From Riptortus pedestris (lineage: Eukaryota > Arthropoda > Insecta > Hemiptera > Alydidae), in contig CM032228.1 of the NCBI GenBank assembly GCA_019009955.1, positions 222,677,501 through 222,741,500 on the forward strand: a DNA stretch of 64,000 bases, given 5' to 3'. The position numbers and the translations under genes are program-made. The notes beneath the pieces are model-generated. The model made no database searches and had not been told where the DNA came from. It was given only the letters and a program-made list of their open reading frames with translations. The number at the start of each line of letters is the position of its first letter. Position 1 is the stretch's first letter. Positions 61,401 to 64,000 of the stretch are shown here, in pieces.

Positions 61401-62789
61401 AATTTTGCACGCTTTTGCCGTTAGTAAATCAATACGAACTATTTTCTTTTATGCTTGTAATTGGTTAAATAATTAAAACCTACCCAATAGTATAATATCG
61501 TCTACAAAAGAAATCCCCCCCCCCAAAGAATGATGGTTATCGAATTAGTATTCTTCAACGTATCAAAGTATTTTTTTCATCATCTACCCCTTAAGAGAAA
61601 TCAGCTTTTGAGGTTGTATTCATGATGGGATTTTCAAAAAATGTCTTCAAATGCCCATCAGTCCTACTCAGGAGTTGACGAATATGAGGCCTGCTCAAAA
61701 CTATATACATACGTATGTGTGTGTGTGCATATTTGTATGTTGACATTCTAACGGTCGTAATTTTTGTTTTTAATAGTTACCAAACTCGATATTTAAACGT
61801 TTTATGCAAAACTAAAGGTTAAGTTTGCTAACGGGTGAAATCGGACAAGGGGGGCTTAGAAGGGAATTTTCTTAAATTTGAATTATCAGCGTTATTATAA
61901 GTCAGATCGCAAAATGTATAGAATTATCTTTATTGAACATTTTATTGTCTATAAATGTTGTTTTGTACGTTTTTTCTCTATCTTGAATATTAACTGCAAT
62001 ATTGGATTTTTTTTTAGTTTTCAGCCATCAGTAAACCCCACTCCAACTCGTCATATTAACGATAAGCTGTAAACTGTCAAAAACTTTATTACAAGCTTAA
62101 ATACCAAATTTTGTTTTCACCAGATCTTTAATAGATGCGATTCATGTAATTACCTTGTGTTATGATGTCATCAATTCATATTTTAAATTCTTAACTCTAA
62201 AAAGGTTTATTTGAATGCTGATATATGCTGGTATTTAAGCGTTTCGCTCGACACTAAAGATTATAGTCCTTAATGGTTGAAATCGGTCGTGGAATAGGGA
62301 GGGTTTAGAGGTAGGGGGAATTTGAAAATCAAAACATCTCTATTATTTTGAGTTGGATCGAAAAATGTTATACAAATCTTGTTAAACTAGTATTACACTA
62401 CATTTCTTGTTATATACATTTTTTTCGTAACTCAAATATTGAGCATGTTATTCGTACTTTCTTCTTCTTCCCTAAGAACCCCCACCGTACATTCTAGTAC
62501 CAGTGGTATCAGCTGCTCTAGAAACCAAAGCGAGGTGTTTCAATGAATGAATAATTTTGAATTCCAAGAAAAGAAAAGGTTTATGTCCTCTGCAGACAAT
62601 TACCATTTTGTTTTCATTTTTTGGGACTCTGCGGGGTCGAGGAAACTGCGTCAGACTTTCTTCAGCCATATCTTCGAATGAGTCATACAACTCATCTGGG
62701 TAAAATTTCCTTCTCTGAGGTCTTCTTTCATGTGGGGGTTCTATTTCAGGTAGTATTCTGCCAAATGTTTTTCTCCTGCCATGGAGTTT
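21951..62789 (-). CDS. Unrecognised multi-exon gene encoding a charged basic/acidic low-complexity protein
   Basis: Inferred gene, not recognised. Exons in transcription order: 62789-62604, 61154-61038, 59288-59175, 58364-58278, 57255-57199, 43235-43161, 37946-37851, 36704-36655, 36337-36260, 30342-30262, 29712-29656, 25414-25355, 22038-21951. All have AG acceptors and GT donors. Phases match at every junction (first seven exons 0-0, then 0-2, then 2-2), and the sum is 1,146 bases = 382 codons with one TAA at the end. The product alternates basic stretches (GRRKRKARSES, KKKRHTKRQ, RPRHKNHRRH) with acidic serine runs (SSSEEESSD, DDSSSSSEVGSYESSD, EEASSDSDYSSADS) that resemble CK2 sites. Disordered and nuclear is a guess. 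The N-terminus is unresolved and may lie to the right of the window. Weak spots: two donors are gttttc (57199, 37851), and the 30342 acceptor lacks a pyrimidine tract. Introns are full of transposons. Confidence 0.6.
22195..22780 (-). repeat. S1 repeat split by a MITE
   Basis: Reverse S1: GATCAAGTTCGTTAAAGGCT, GGATCGAAAACTTTATAGAA, CCAATCTTATTGCAAATTTA up to ATATTTGCAT at 22447. It continues after the insertion (22448-22710) with TTTCTTAATTTCAGGTTTCA. Confidence 0.75.
22448..22710. mobile_element. MITE copy A, 9-bp target duplication
   Basis: Left end GGTGAAAGTGTATTTTAGTC and the reverse complement of the right end, GGCTAAAGTGCAGTTTAGTC, are imperfect TIRs followed by C-runs. TATTTGCAT flanks both sides (22439-22447, 22711-22719). 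Inside is a partly duplicated CTAAC..TTAACACTTTAAAATTTC block. Inserted into S1. Noncoding. Confidence 0.8.
22972..23213. mobile_element. hAT-type MITE, copy 1
   Basis: Ends CAGGGCCCC..GGGGGCCCTG with the 8-bp target duplication CTAATGGC (22964-22971 and 23214-23221), the hallmark of hAT elements. Length 242 bp, noncoding. Inserted in a sequence resembling S1. Confidence 0.9.
23309..23578. mobile_element. MITE copy B, same family as copy A, 8-bp target duplication
   Basis: GGTGAAAGTGTATTTTAGTC at the left and CTATAATACACTTTAGCC at the right, flanked by AATCAATC (23301-23308 and 23579-23586). It holds two full copies of an internal ~80-bp unit (TTAACA.TTTAAA, ATACGCCATCGGTGGTTT). Very similar to copy A. 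Confidence 0.85.
23683..23880. mobile_element. MITE copy C, related family with longer TIRs
   Basis: About 30-bp inverted ends: GGGTGAAATGCAGTTTAACC plus CCACCCTTGG at the left, and the matching CCAAGGGTGGGGTTAAACTG plus CATTTTCACC at the right. Flanked by CATCACA (23676-23682, 23881-23887). The inner CCCTTGGTGG is shared with copy A. The open frame across it is not a gene. Confidence 0.85.
23890..24875. other. Intron of the charged-protein gene, no feature recognised
   Basis: AT-rich sequence between MITE copy C and the second hAT MITE. No exon-like block with matching phase was found. Confidence 0.4.
24884..25159. mobile_element. hAT-type MITE, copy 2
   Basis: CAGGGCCCCCTCC..GAGGGCCCTG with the 8-bp target duplication CAAGTGAC (24876-24883 and 25160-25167). 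The interior is close to copy 1 (GGGCTACTGGCGCCTGTGTG, AGCAAAGAACTGAACTTTAA). 276 bp. Confidence 0.9.
25355..25414 (-). CDS. Charged-protein gene exon
   Basis: Sixty bases, phase 2-2, acceptor attttacag, donor gtgagt. Reads RGKEEEKQTNEKQTEGKQK, a Lys/Glu/Gln-rich segment. The other frames contain stops. Confidence 0.65.
25945..26334. mobile_element. Fold-back element with 79-bp near-perfect arms
   Basis: Arms 25945-26023 and 26256-26334 are inverted copies with about four mismatches (CGCCTCGTTCCTTCACTGTT pairs with AACAGTGAAGGAACGAGGCG; GCGCTTTCAGAGCATACGCT pairs with AGCGTATGCTCTGAAAGCGC). The loop of about 230 bp is AT-rich. ATTATTAT occurs near both outer ends and may be a target duplication. 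Confidence 0.75.
26376..26430. repeat. TA microsatellite
   Basis: Pure TA run at the terminus of a Helitron-like element. Confidence 0.95.
26431..27066 (-). mobile_element. Helitron-like element, second family
   Basis: In minus orientation the 3' end reads AACGCCTGGCCGGGTCTGCT AG, then TATA (CTAG at 26431-26434 on the plus strand). The 5' end is ATAAATCTCCTGTCACGATG, followed by GTCCGCGATGGACTCC. TA tracts on both sides. Noncoding. Related in design to the tandem-unit elements but with a different interior. Confidence 0.45.
27070..27103. repeat. TA microsatellite
   Basis: Short TA run separating the Helitron-like element from the gypsy remnant. Confidence 0.9.
27110..29080 (-). pseudogene. 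Ty3/gypsy remnant (gypsy-3): gag and integrase, reverse transcriptase deleted
   Basis: GC-rich insertion read on the minus strand. A gag-like block near 28620-28310 reads WTRKQLRGEAKRALAHHKCR and SYLVSRYHFQHHLSQAKERL. Next comes the integrase H2C2 region near 27960-27860 (LYVPAAKLEHLLQYFHRTDQ, GGHPGGSKKHLK). The integrase core holds VVTDNGPQF near 27570, and the C-terminal part holds LFQFRLRVNKTTEKTPAEAL near 27370-27310. Protease, reverse transcriptase and RNase H should lie between gag and integrase but are absent, and the pieces are in different frames. A leading segment 29079-28852 may be LTR or leader. Dead copy inside an intron of the charged-protein gene. Confidence 0.75.
29656..29712 (-). 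CDS. Charged-protein gene exon
   Basis: Fifty-seven bases, phase 2-2, acceptor atttttag, donor gtaagt. Reads CCSNRTKMEDFYNAHLEA. Confidence 0.65.
29945..30075 (+). repeat. Fragment of the Helitron-like tandem unit
   Basis: Reads GTACTTCGTTTCGTATTGGT TTTTCGGCAAA, then ACATAACAAG..GTTTATTTTT..AGAGTAGCTTTTGTTA, matching one ~297-bp unit. No ends are present. Confidence 0.6.
30262..30347 (-). CDS. Charged-protein gene exon, internal or alternative first exon
   Basis: Reads (M)SGDLPKAENEEIRQLYRH then FIHCSAIIV, phase 2 out, donor gtgaat. Used as an internal exon it starts at 30342 after ATGAG, with correct phase but no pyrimidine tract. Alternatively the ATG at 30347-30345 starts a short product of about 96 residues ending at 21951. 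Unlike the other exons it is not low-complexity. Confidence 0.55.
30449..31190 (+). repeat. S1 dispersed repeat, full-length-like copy
   Basis: Starts AAAAAGTCCGTCACGCAGGG, TA core at about 30996-31062, ends GATTTCCCTTAAGGGAAATC TGCTAAAA. Like the 5343 copy, it is flanked by TAAAA-type sequence at both ends, possibly a target duplication. Confidence 0.75.
31255..31646 (-). repeat. S1 dispersed repeat, reverse copy without TA core
   Basis: GCAGATTTCTCTTAATGGAA, AGATGACGAAAATGAGGTCC, GTTAATGGCTGAAATCGG, then ATAGAACCAATCTTATTG. It faces the 30449-31190 copy with only about 65 bp between them, making an inverted pair. Confidence 0.75.
31647..32112 (-). repeat. S1 dispersed repeat, second reverse copy
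   Basis: GCAGATTCCCCTTATTGAAG, TA core 31739-31784, then GTCTGTTACCGCTCTAGCGG and TTGAATATTAACCGAGATAT. Tandem to the previous S1 copy. Confidence 0.75.
32433..32631 (-). repeat. tRNA-derived SINE with 10-bp target duplication
   Basis: On the minus strand: GGCTCAGGTTGGCCGTGTTG (box A region), then GGTGGATTCGATTCCCGCC (box B, about 32563-32581). Then comes the ATTTATTTAATGA..TCATTAAATAAA pair, AGAAAAGGGTGGTAACC and a TAATAA tail. CGTTTGTTTA flanks it (32423-32432, 32632-32641). Pol III-transcribed type, mobilised by a LINE. Confidence 0.85.
34181..34970 (+). pseudogene. LINE ORF1 (gag-like) 3' part with CCHC zinc knuckles
   Basis: Nucleic-acid-binding protein of the R1-like LINE. The frame 34181-34879 reads VDVEESWAQVVGKKKRGPRV, then EGEVRVRVLVRRGGSYVVEC, a region typical of R1 ORF1. 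It shifts near 34735 into the zinc-knuckle frame (34734-34967). At least one frameshift breaks it. Confidence 0.7.
34960..35650 (+). pseudogene. LINE ORF2 N-terminal endonuclease fragment
   Basis: AP-endonuclease-like domain of an R1-type ORF2 with several frameshifts and stops. Motifs: AVQEPYV, LRLSQLSNSHFVV, FYLVSMYFQPSHSIDGYLDR, VCMDANSKNVLW, NECGEPTFRG, SWIDVTV, and finally VESEWCSV. The expected SDH endonuclease motif and all of the reverse transcriptase are missing. Confidence 0.75.
35660..36255. other. Intron of the charged-protein gene, no confident feature
   Basis: Mostly unique AT-rich sequence. On the minus strand near 36085-36005 a short open stretch reads ARIVDDPNREAFTTTTMTA, which may be a worn transposase piece, but I cannot name it. 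Confidence 0.35.
36260..36337 (-). CDS. Charged-protein gene exon
   Basis: Seventy-eight bases, phase 2-2, acceptor ctcgcag, donor gtaata. Reads YSDDDEASLLVAQPSTTSSK then MSCQV. Confidence 0.6.
36655..36704 (-). CDS. Charged-protein gene exon (phase switch)
   Basis: Fifty bases, phase 0 in and 2 out, acceptor tttcgtag, donor gtgagt. Reads ERHRKKPVEASTRHRK plus two bases of a Lys codon completed in the next exon. Confidence 0.6.
36710..37845. other. Intron of the charged-protein gene, with a GC-rich patch
   Basis: Includes an unassigned GC-richer segment 37175-37350 (TTCGCGAGACTGACTCTCGG and on to CCGTCGATCTGCTCC). It has an open frame on the plus strand without recognised motifs, and could be a fragment of a mobile element. 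The rest is AT-rich and featureless. Confidence 0.4.
37851..37946 (-). CDS. Charged-protein gene exon, weak donor
   Basis: Thirty-two codons, phase 0-0, acceptor cttttcag, donor gttttc (weak). Reads SDNNARRGHRRPRHKNHRRH then DDQRKTDRSSPK. Confidence 0.55.
38335..38640. repeat. Diverged tandem repeat, three units of ~110-130 bp
   Basis: GGTAACGCCAAGTAGTGTGC at about 38342 recurs as GGTAACGCCAAGAAGTGTGC at about 38451 and as GGTGACGCTAAACAATATAC at about 38584. CCTTGAGACGA and AGTGAGAC also recur. A G-run lies at 38435-38448. Confidence 0.7.
39200..39290 (+). repeat. SINE 3' fragment
   Basis: AAAATCCTTAGTCCCACCCT, then ATTGAATAAAGTGAATGTAA and ATTTATTTATT. Matches the tail half of the tRNA-SINE family in degenerate form. 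Confidence 0.5.
39405..39548 (+). repeat. gypsy-1 5' LTR
   Basis: 144 bp, TGTAGCATAT..AATATTACA. Starts TG, ends CA. Confidence 0.85.
39590..40560 (+). pseudogene. gypsy-1 gag remnant
   Basis: Structural protein region, broken by stops. Motifs in sequence: SIGAEHLRALSDLMYPTDW (gag core), SYEQVKAADY, TIFALRFEFKKKVRTDGESF and LKSLARKCNYGPGLDERLRD, matching the order seen in mag-like Ty3/gypsy gag. Then comes a Cys-rich stretch CLRCGRRSGQGRSSCPAASA (nucleocapsid-like). The protease region after 40380 is not clearly readable. Confidence 0.65.
40850..42960 (+). pseudogene. gypsy-1 pol remnant: reverse transcriptase, RNase H, integrase
   Basis: Reverse transcriptase pieces: VRICGDFRVTLN (41030), IFSIIDLKDANLQM (41140), YKRLLFGLQSCPAKFQGYME (41240), and the active-site region GVLLDDVVVGG, where the usual Tyr before DD is Leu. 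LRAFLGFVNYYEKFIPNL follows. RNase H: PVILACDASEHGVGAVLLHK and LFASRTLTPTENIYS, then FVLRTDHRPLERIFG and GTNGLADFLSRFPS. Integrase zinc region: YYDWWPDIDEDIEKYVRRCT with PCQ. The rest is decayed. At least five frame breaks or stops (for example at 41401 and 41624). Inactive. Confidence 0.8.
43010..43155 (+). repeat. gypsy-1 3' LTR
   Basis: Homologous to the 5' LTR from TATATGCCATATGGTTG to TATTACA. Its first bases differ from the 5' copy and it has an extra ~10 bp near TAAATTAGTTAATAAATTAG. Confidence 0.8.
43161..43235 (-). CDS. Charged-protein gene exon next to the gypsy insertion
   Basis: Twenty-five codons RSIDTGDEADDSSSSSEVGS then YESSD, phase 0-0, acceptor ggtacag. The donor gtaag is the 5-bp target duplication of the gypsy-1 element that begins 5 bp into the intron. 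Confidence 0.65.
43318..43400 (-). repeat. S1 fragment leading into a TA tract
   Basis: AAATGTCCATCGATACTACT, GAAATTGAGGTCCGTACAAA, followed by TA repeats 43403-43448. Confidence 0.65.
43403..43448. repeat. TA microsatellite
   Basis: TA run that joins S1 to a Helitron-like terminus. Confidence 0.95.
43449..43560 (-). mobile_element. Helitron-like 3' terminus, truncated
   Basis: CTAGCGGACCCGACAGACTT right after a TA tract, like the end at 26431 (CTAGCAGACCCGGCCAGGCG). Only about 110 bp is left before S1 sequence starts. Confidence 0.45.
43597..44090 (+). repeat. S1 repeat with duplicated 5' end
   Basis: AAAGTCCGTCACGCAGGGGC occurs twice (43600 and 43657). The S1 body follows: AAATGCAAATATCTCGG, TTGGTTCTATACAG, C-tract, GCGACCGCTAGAGTGTTAAC, up to a TA tract. 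Confidence 0.75.
44109..45390 (-). mobile_element. Helitron-like element with three tandem units
   Basis: 3' terminus (minus) GAATTCCCGAGCGAAGCCGG GTATCTGAGCGAG beside a TA tract. Units are marked by TAACCCCC(A)CTCC at about 44530, 44835 and 45135. 5' block GAAATTTCGCGAAAAAAATC..ACAGACAGAGGTTACAATTT at 45340-45390. Noncoding. Confidence 0.6.
45400..47590 (-). mobile_element. Helitron-like element with four tandem ~297-bp units
   Basis: 3' terminus on the minus strand is hairpin CCCGGGCATCGCCGGG, ACCTTAG, CTAG (plus strand 45400-45403), then TATA. Unit marker TATAACCCC falls at 46431, 46724, 47022 and 47319 (spacing 293, 298, 297). A CAAA tetranucleotide run (about 47445-47485) precedes the 5' block that ends at 47590. 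Positions 45550-46200 hold extra sequence not seen in the other copies. Confidence 0.6.
47595..47706. repeat. Local tandem duplication around a TA tract
   Basis: ATATGGTGGTGTTGTGTTAC CAGTATGTAGATTT occurs twice (about 47618 and 47672), separated by a TA run. The same GTATTGTGTTACCAGTATG-type sequence (inverted) is part of S1 near 5425-5455. Confidence 0.75.
47706..47849 (-). repeat. S1 fragment interrupted by the gypsy-2 LTR
   Basis: TTAGCAGATTTCCCTTAAGT, TTGAGGTCGTACTCATGACG, GATGACGAAAATGAGGTCCG, then the TA core into which the LTR at 47850 is inserted. Confidence 0.75.
47850..48288 (-). repeat. gypsy-2 3' LTR
   Basis: 439 bp. Minus strand starts TGTAAAGG and ends CCTTTACA, an 8-bp terminal inverted repeat. 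GAGGGAGG just upstream (48289-48300) is the probable polypurine tract. It ends in the TA tract of S1. Confidence 0.75.
48366..49205 (-). pseudogene. gypsy-2 env-like (F-type) glycoprotein remnant
   Basis: The frame 49177-48668 reads TITASLRNPERATFELLFRL, then ELERALRDVELALPMG, YYSLARVH and VLDLPLKTS. This resembles the ectodomain of insect errantivirus env/F-like proteins. A stop near 48665 is followed by a segment with a predicted membrane span near 48570-48490 (VWTLFLWMFNVLGTTLLVGG IAFVAVIG), an in-frame TGA, and a basic tail RRLKTGCALEEALRH. The N-terminal half with furin site and fusion peptide is not visible. Broken and not able to make a full protein. Membrane span and homology are my reading, not a computed prediction. 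Confidence 0.55.
49297..50229 (-). pseudogene. gypsy-2 integrase C-terminal tail
   Basis: 310-codon frame starting with the integrase C-terminal (GPY/F-like) module: HCPWTGPHEIVKVLSRVTYE, then VVHANRLKKAYSS. It continues as a long acidic Pro/Glu/Ser-rich extension. It is split from the upstream integrase by a stop near 50262. The tail could in the active element lie between pol and env. Confidence 0.75.
50263..51750 (-). pseudogene. gypsy-2 RNase H and integrase
   Basis: 495 codons without a stop. RNase H: PFILSTDASGSAIGAVQSQM, ATERELLAVVWATKIYRCYL, FKLITDHAALRWML and RPGKKYGNADALSRR. Integrase: zinc region HPGIERTSAIVHRSYCWPSW to CEACSKRK, and a core with all three acidic residues in VSMDVVGPFPKTG, LLTDQGRNFVS and MIERLHRTI. 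Intact over this stretch, but cut off from the reverse transcriptase by frame breaks at 51750-51850. Confidence 0.85.
51846..53446 (-). pseudogene. gypsy-2 protease end and reverse transcriptase
   Basis: 53446-52409 begins within protease (VDIDCDGLLGMDLLRRFGAV) and runs to LPVFHHIKTGDAPPIVKRPY, the start of reverse transcriptase. After a break, 52351-52031 holds STIDLASGFHQIPI, AFGLCGAPATFQRTMDQVLG and the active site FVYIDDI. 52076-51846 holds LKANWAKCNFAVAEVTYLGH. At least three frame breaks separate the pieces. Confidence 0.82.
53447..53682 (+). repeat. S1 3' part beside gypsy-2
   Basis: CCGATTTCAGCCGTTAACGA, ACCGCTAGAGTGGTAACAGA, short TA core, GATTTCCCTTAAGGGAAATC TGCT. Confidence 0.75.
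53688..54060 (-). repeat. Helitron-like tandem-unit fragment
   Basis: GCCTCCCTTATAACCCCCAA at 53705 and GCCTCCCTTACAACCCCC at 54003 bound one unit of about 297 bp in minus orientation. No termini are present. Confidence 0.65.
54240..54330. repeat. Near-perfect 38-bp hairpin with 15-bp loop
   Basis: Left arm 54240-54277 (from AATGTTCAAAATTAAATTAT to CCAGAGAAGGA) and right arm 54293-54330 (from TCCTTCTCTGG to AATTTAATTTTCAACATT) are inverted with one mismatch. The spacer is AGGAGTACATTTCCA. Confidence 0.9.
54331..55035. other. Intronic, no confident feature
   Basis: On the minus strand 54735-54610 is open (IPQESLIVTDVQQAIFEDLI, then KAILVKPKISSS) and could be a decayed mobile-element ORF. I do not recognise it. 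The rest shows nothing. Confidence 0.35.
55118..56280 (+). mobile_element. Helitron-like element with canonical-looking TC..CTAG ends
   Basis: Begins TCTATATATATAAAAATGAA after an A (55117). Three or more ~300-bp units follow (GGGGTTATAAG near 55270 and 55590, GGGGTTGTAAG near 55888). It ends with the perfect palindrome GCGTTGCAACGC, CAGAGTACAG, CTAG (56277-56280) and T. 5'-TC, a 3' hairpin, CTRR and A/T flanks are the defining traits of Helitrons. Noncoding. Confidence 0.65.
56285..56850 (-). repeat. Two degenerate S1 fragments
   Basis: 56285-56520 (ACCGCTCTATCGG, GTTAGTTATTGGCTAAA, AAATATCTCCGTTATTATAA) and 56590-56850 (G-run, ATTATGAGTAGGATCGAAAA, a TA run of 27 bp at 56757-56783). Confidence 0.6.
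57199..57255 (-). CDS. Charged-protein gene exon, weak donor
   Basis: Nineteen codons EEEDKQSRRGKKKRHTKRQ, phase 0-0, acceptor tttcaag. The donor gttttc is poor, so the exon could be longer or misplaced. Confidence 0.5.
57395..57518 (-). repeat. S1 fragment interrupted by a solo LTR
   Basis: GGTTGCACCCATGACGGGAT, CTAATGTCCATCGAC, AAAATGATGTCCTTTCAAGT and a short TA tract at the insertion point. Confidence 0.6.
57519..58008. mobile_element. Solo LTR with 4-bp target duplication
   Basis: 490 bp, TGTTGCG..CGTAACA, flanked by ATAT (57515-57518 and 58009-58012). AATAAA is present near 57906 and an AACGTTTATTATTTTTGTAA stem-like end near 57980. There is no internal retroelement sequence, so it probably arose by LTR-LTR recombination. 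Confidence 0.7.
58278..58364 (-). CDS. Charged-protein gene exon
   Basis: Twenty-nine codons, phase 0-0, acceptor gtttcag, donor gtaagt. Reads EKTSNKQRTRKPILKKKHKE, ending TSDESTD: basic block, then Ser/Asp end, as in its neighbours. Confidence 0.65.
59175..59288 (-). CDS. Charged-protein gene exon (KLPP module, copy 2)
   Basis: Thirty-eight codons, phase 0-0, acceptor tttttatag, donor gtacgt. Reads EIPRGKRKLPSKDD, then KLPPGRRKRKARSESSSEEE. Same order of motifs and nearly the same length as 61038-61154, so probably an exon duplication. Confidence 0.65.
59330..59855 (-). repeat. S1 copies (one near complete at its 5' end, one short duplicate)
   Basis: AAATATCTCCGTTATTATGC..TTAACCTAGATATTTACATT, then the S1 5' part, ending CAGCCCCTGCGTGTCGGACT TTTTATT at about 59680. 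A second copy of that end follows at 59755-59855, interrupted by the short duplication TTGTCCAGAAAGGACAAG. Confidence 0.7.
59860..60478. other. Intronic, no feature recognised
   Basis: AT-rich with a G-run at 59998-60011. A 64-codon open frame at 60257-60451 has no recognised motif. Confidence 0.4.
60489..60715 (+). repeat. tRNA-derived SINE with 9-bp target duplication
   Basis: Head GGGGTCAGGTTAGCCATGCG (box A region) and box B GAGTTCGATTCC at 60557-60568. Then AGAAAAGGGTGGTAACC and tail TAATAAATAATAATAATA. Flanked by AAATTTCTT (60480-60488, 60716-60724). It retains Pol III box A/B-like sites and is a recent-looking copy. Confidence 0.88.
61038..61154 (-). CDS. Charged-protein gene exon (KLPP module, copy 1)
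   Basis: Thirty-nine codons, phase 0-0, acceptor gatacag, donor gtatgt. Basic start RRKRKVHRHPS, then KLPPLRRKHKKRSESSSEDS. Paralogous to the exon at 59175-59288. Confidence 0.65.
61585..62040 (-). repeat. S1 dispersed repeat, reverse copy
   Basis: TTAAGAGAAATCAGCTTTTG, AAATGCCCATCAGTCCTACT, a GTGTGTGTG tract in place of the TA core, AAACTCGATATTTAAACG, GAATATTAACTGC, TTTTCAGCCATCAGTAAACC. Confidence 0.7.
62240..62460 (-). repeat. S1 fragment
   Basis: TAGTCCTTAATGGTTGAAAT, G-tract, GAGTTGGATCGAAAAATG, ending near the presumed 3' side of the 62604-62789 exon. Confidence 0.6.
62604..62789 (-). CDS. Charged-protein gene, first supported exon
   Basis: Sixty-two codons, phase 0-0, acceptor ttcag, donor gtaatt. 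Reads KLHGRRKTFGRILPEIEPPH to FPRPRRVPKNENKM. Arg/Pro-rich and less repetitive than the later exons. The frame also stays open upstream to about 62940 through a 45-base segment (62834-62790), so the exon may extend or a very short intron may exist. Confidence 0.6.
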
Positions 62790-62994
62790 CTGAATATAAC
62801 AAGTAATTGTAAAGATAGGTTTAAAGTATAATACCTCCCCCTCCTCTGACCCTTCCCCGCTACCTGCTCTAGCACCCGCTGTCAAGATTTTCTGGGCTGG
62901 AGTCAATATCTTGTTTAGGCAAGAACTGCTTTCTTTCCTTTGACGCCCTGCTTCTCAAATGGCCCTCTCTTTGGCCGAGGTAGGCCCAGTGACA

Positions 62995-64000
62995 TATTAG
63001 CACCCGACGTGGAGCTCGCGGCATGCAATTGAGGAGCGGCAAGAAATGGGAAGTGACTTCCAAACAGAAAGAACATTGCTGTCATGAGGATACTCACGAC
63101 TTCACAGAAAGAAGAGTTACGACGCAGCCAGTGGGCAGACACAGCTCTCCTCTGTCACGGATCACTCTCGACACCGCTGTTACACATCGGCCAGCTTCCA
63201 CGATGATGACTACTGTAGATTATTAGCGACAGTGCAGACTATCGAAGAACTGCGACTGCGATGACGAGCGACCGCCGTTTAATCGTGGATTGCCGCGCTC
63301 ACCTTTGAGGCCGTCACCTTTATTGCAGACCTCATGCCGTCTCAACTACAACGACGCCACTGGACCAGCGTCAGCGCTAATCGCAGGAGGCCTGCCACCG
63401 CGACTACTACTATGGCGCCTGAGCCTGCACACCGCCCACGGCGTACCGTGCAAGGGCTCCCGGTGCTAACTTCCAGACTGCAGCGCCAGTAAATCAGTTA
63501 CAAGACATTTATTTCGCCAACTGGGAGTGAACCCACTCTAGGGAATCACCCAGCTAGTGCCTGTATTTGTGTCTCTCACCGGGCTGACCAGTCATTCTGA
63601 TACCTGAATGGACGCAAAAGGACGCGCTAACCTTTGCCGGGGAAGACCACGAGAATCCTCAACGTGATGGAATCCTAAACCATCGACCTCCCTGCCTTGC
63701 TGGAGATAGGACGATTTGCTTGGAAGAAGAGGCAGCTGAGAGGAGATGCGAGACACGTTGCGGATCTCAGCGGGCGCAGGCCACTAGTGGTAATTCACTC
63801 CTGCCTCCTGACCAACTTCGACAACAGACCTCACCGAGAACTGGTAATGAGTCGATTTTATTCCGCTAGGATGAAACCTACGGAGAACATCGGTGACTGC
63901 ATCCAGATTTTTCCGACGCCTAAATCCCAGTGCAGAATGGTAAGACACCGTCTACAATATCACACGACAGCTCGATCACCACATCGGAATGACCCTGGAG
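62995..64000 (+). pseudogene. LTR-retrotransposon leader and gag-like start, runs off the right edge
   Basis: GC-rich. GCACCCGACGTGGAGC at about 63000 looks like a primer-binding site. An ATG at 63023 begins MQLRSGKKWEVTSKQ, similar to the LRSGR-type gag starts of insect LTR elements. Further on, in another frame near 63700-63900, LEIGRFAWKKRQLRGDARHV and SRFYSARMKPTENIGDCIQI resemble a gag core. Stops separate the parts. Which superfamily is unclear, and an LTR upstream was not defined. Confidence 0.45.

Overview
The window is a piece of a repeat-dense, AT-rich eukaryotic nuclear genome, most probably an insect or another arthropod. Short spliced exons with GT..AG borders lie in introns of several kb. 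The repeats are typical arthropod ones: mariner, piggyBac, pogo/Tigger, hAT, R1- and R2-like LINEs, env-carrying Ty3/gypsy, tRNA-derived SINEs and Helitron-like elements. No bacterial operons, rRNA, CRISPR array or standalone tRNA gene were seen.

Two host genes are supported and run tail to tail. (1) On the + strand, 2057-15227, six exons encode the C-terminal 300 residues of CCT5 (TCP-1 epsilon of the cytosolic chaperonin TRiC). The N-terminal half lies to the left of the window. (2) On the - strand, 62789 down to 21951, I infer a gene of at least 13 small exons whose phases all agree. Together they give one open frame of 381 codons ending in TAA. It encodes an unrecognised low-complexity protein in which basic (K/R) blocks alternate with acidic serine blocks. 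This is the best candidate here for something undescribed.

Layout. 1-1259: pogo/Tigger-like element with its terminal repeat. 1261-15400: CCT5, whose introns hold Helitron-like elements, an unclassified repeat here called S1, a SINE fragment, a fold-back element and a dead mariner. 15720-17844: two TTAA-flanked elements, one piggyBac-like with a leftover Cys-rich domain. 17900-21950: LINE fragments and microsatellites. 21951-30350: the 3' exons of gene 2 among nested MITEs, a fold-back element and a degenerate gypsy. 30449-35650: S1 copies, a SINE and an R1-like LINE. 36260-43235: four exons of gene 2 and a gypsy element with both LTRs, which lies exactly at a splice donor. 43300-57100: S1, Helitron-like tandem arrays and an env-bearing gypsy pol. 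57199-62789: the 5' exons of gene 2, a solo LTR and a SINE with target duplications. 63020-64000: start of another LTR-element gag.

S1 and its TA-rich core act as the scaffold of the region. Many later insertions (LTRs, MITEs, Helitron-like elements) sit inside S1 copies, and one S1 copy abuts a CCT5 splice acceptor. All coordinates come from reading the sequence by eye. Family names rest on motif recognition and no database search was run.
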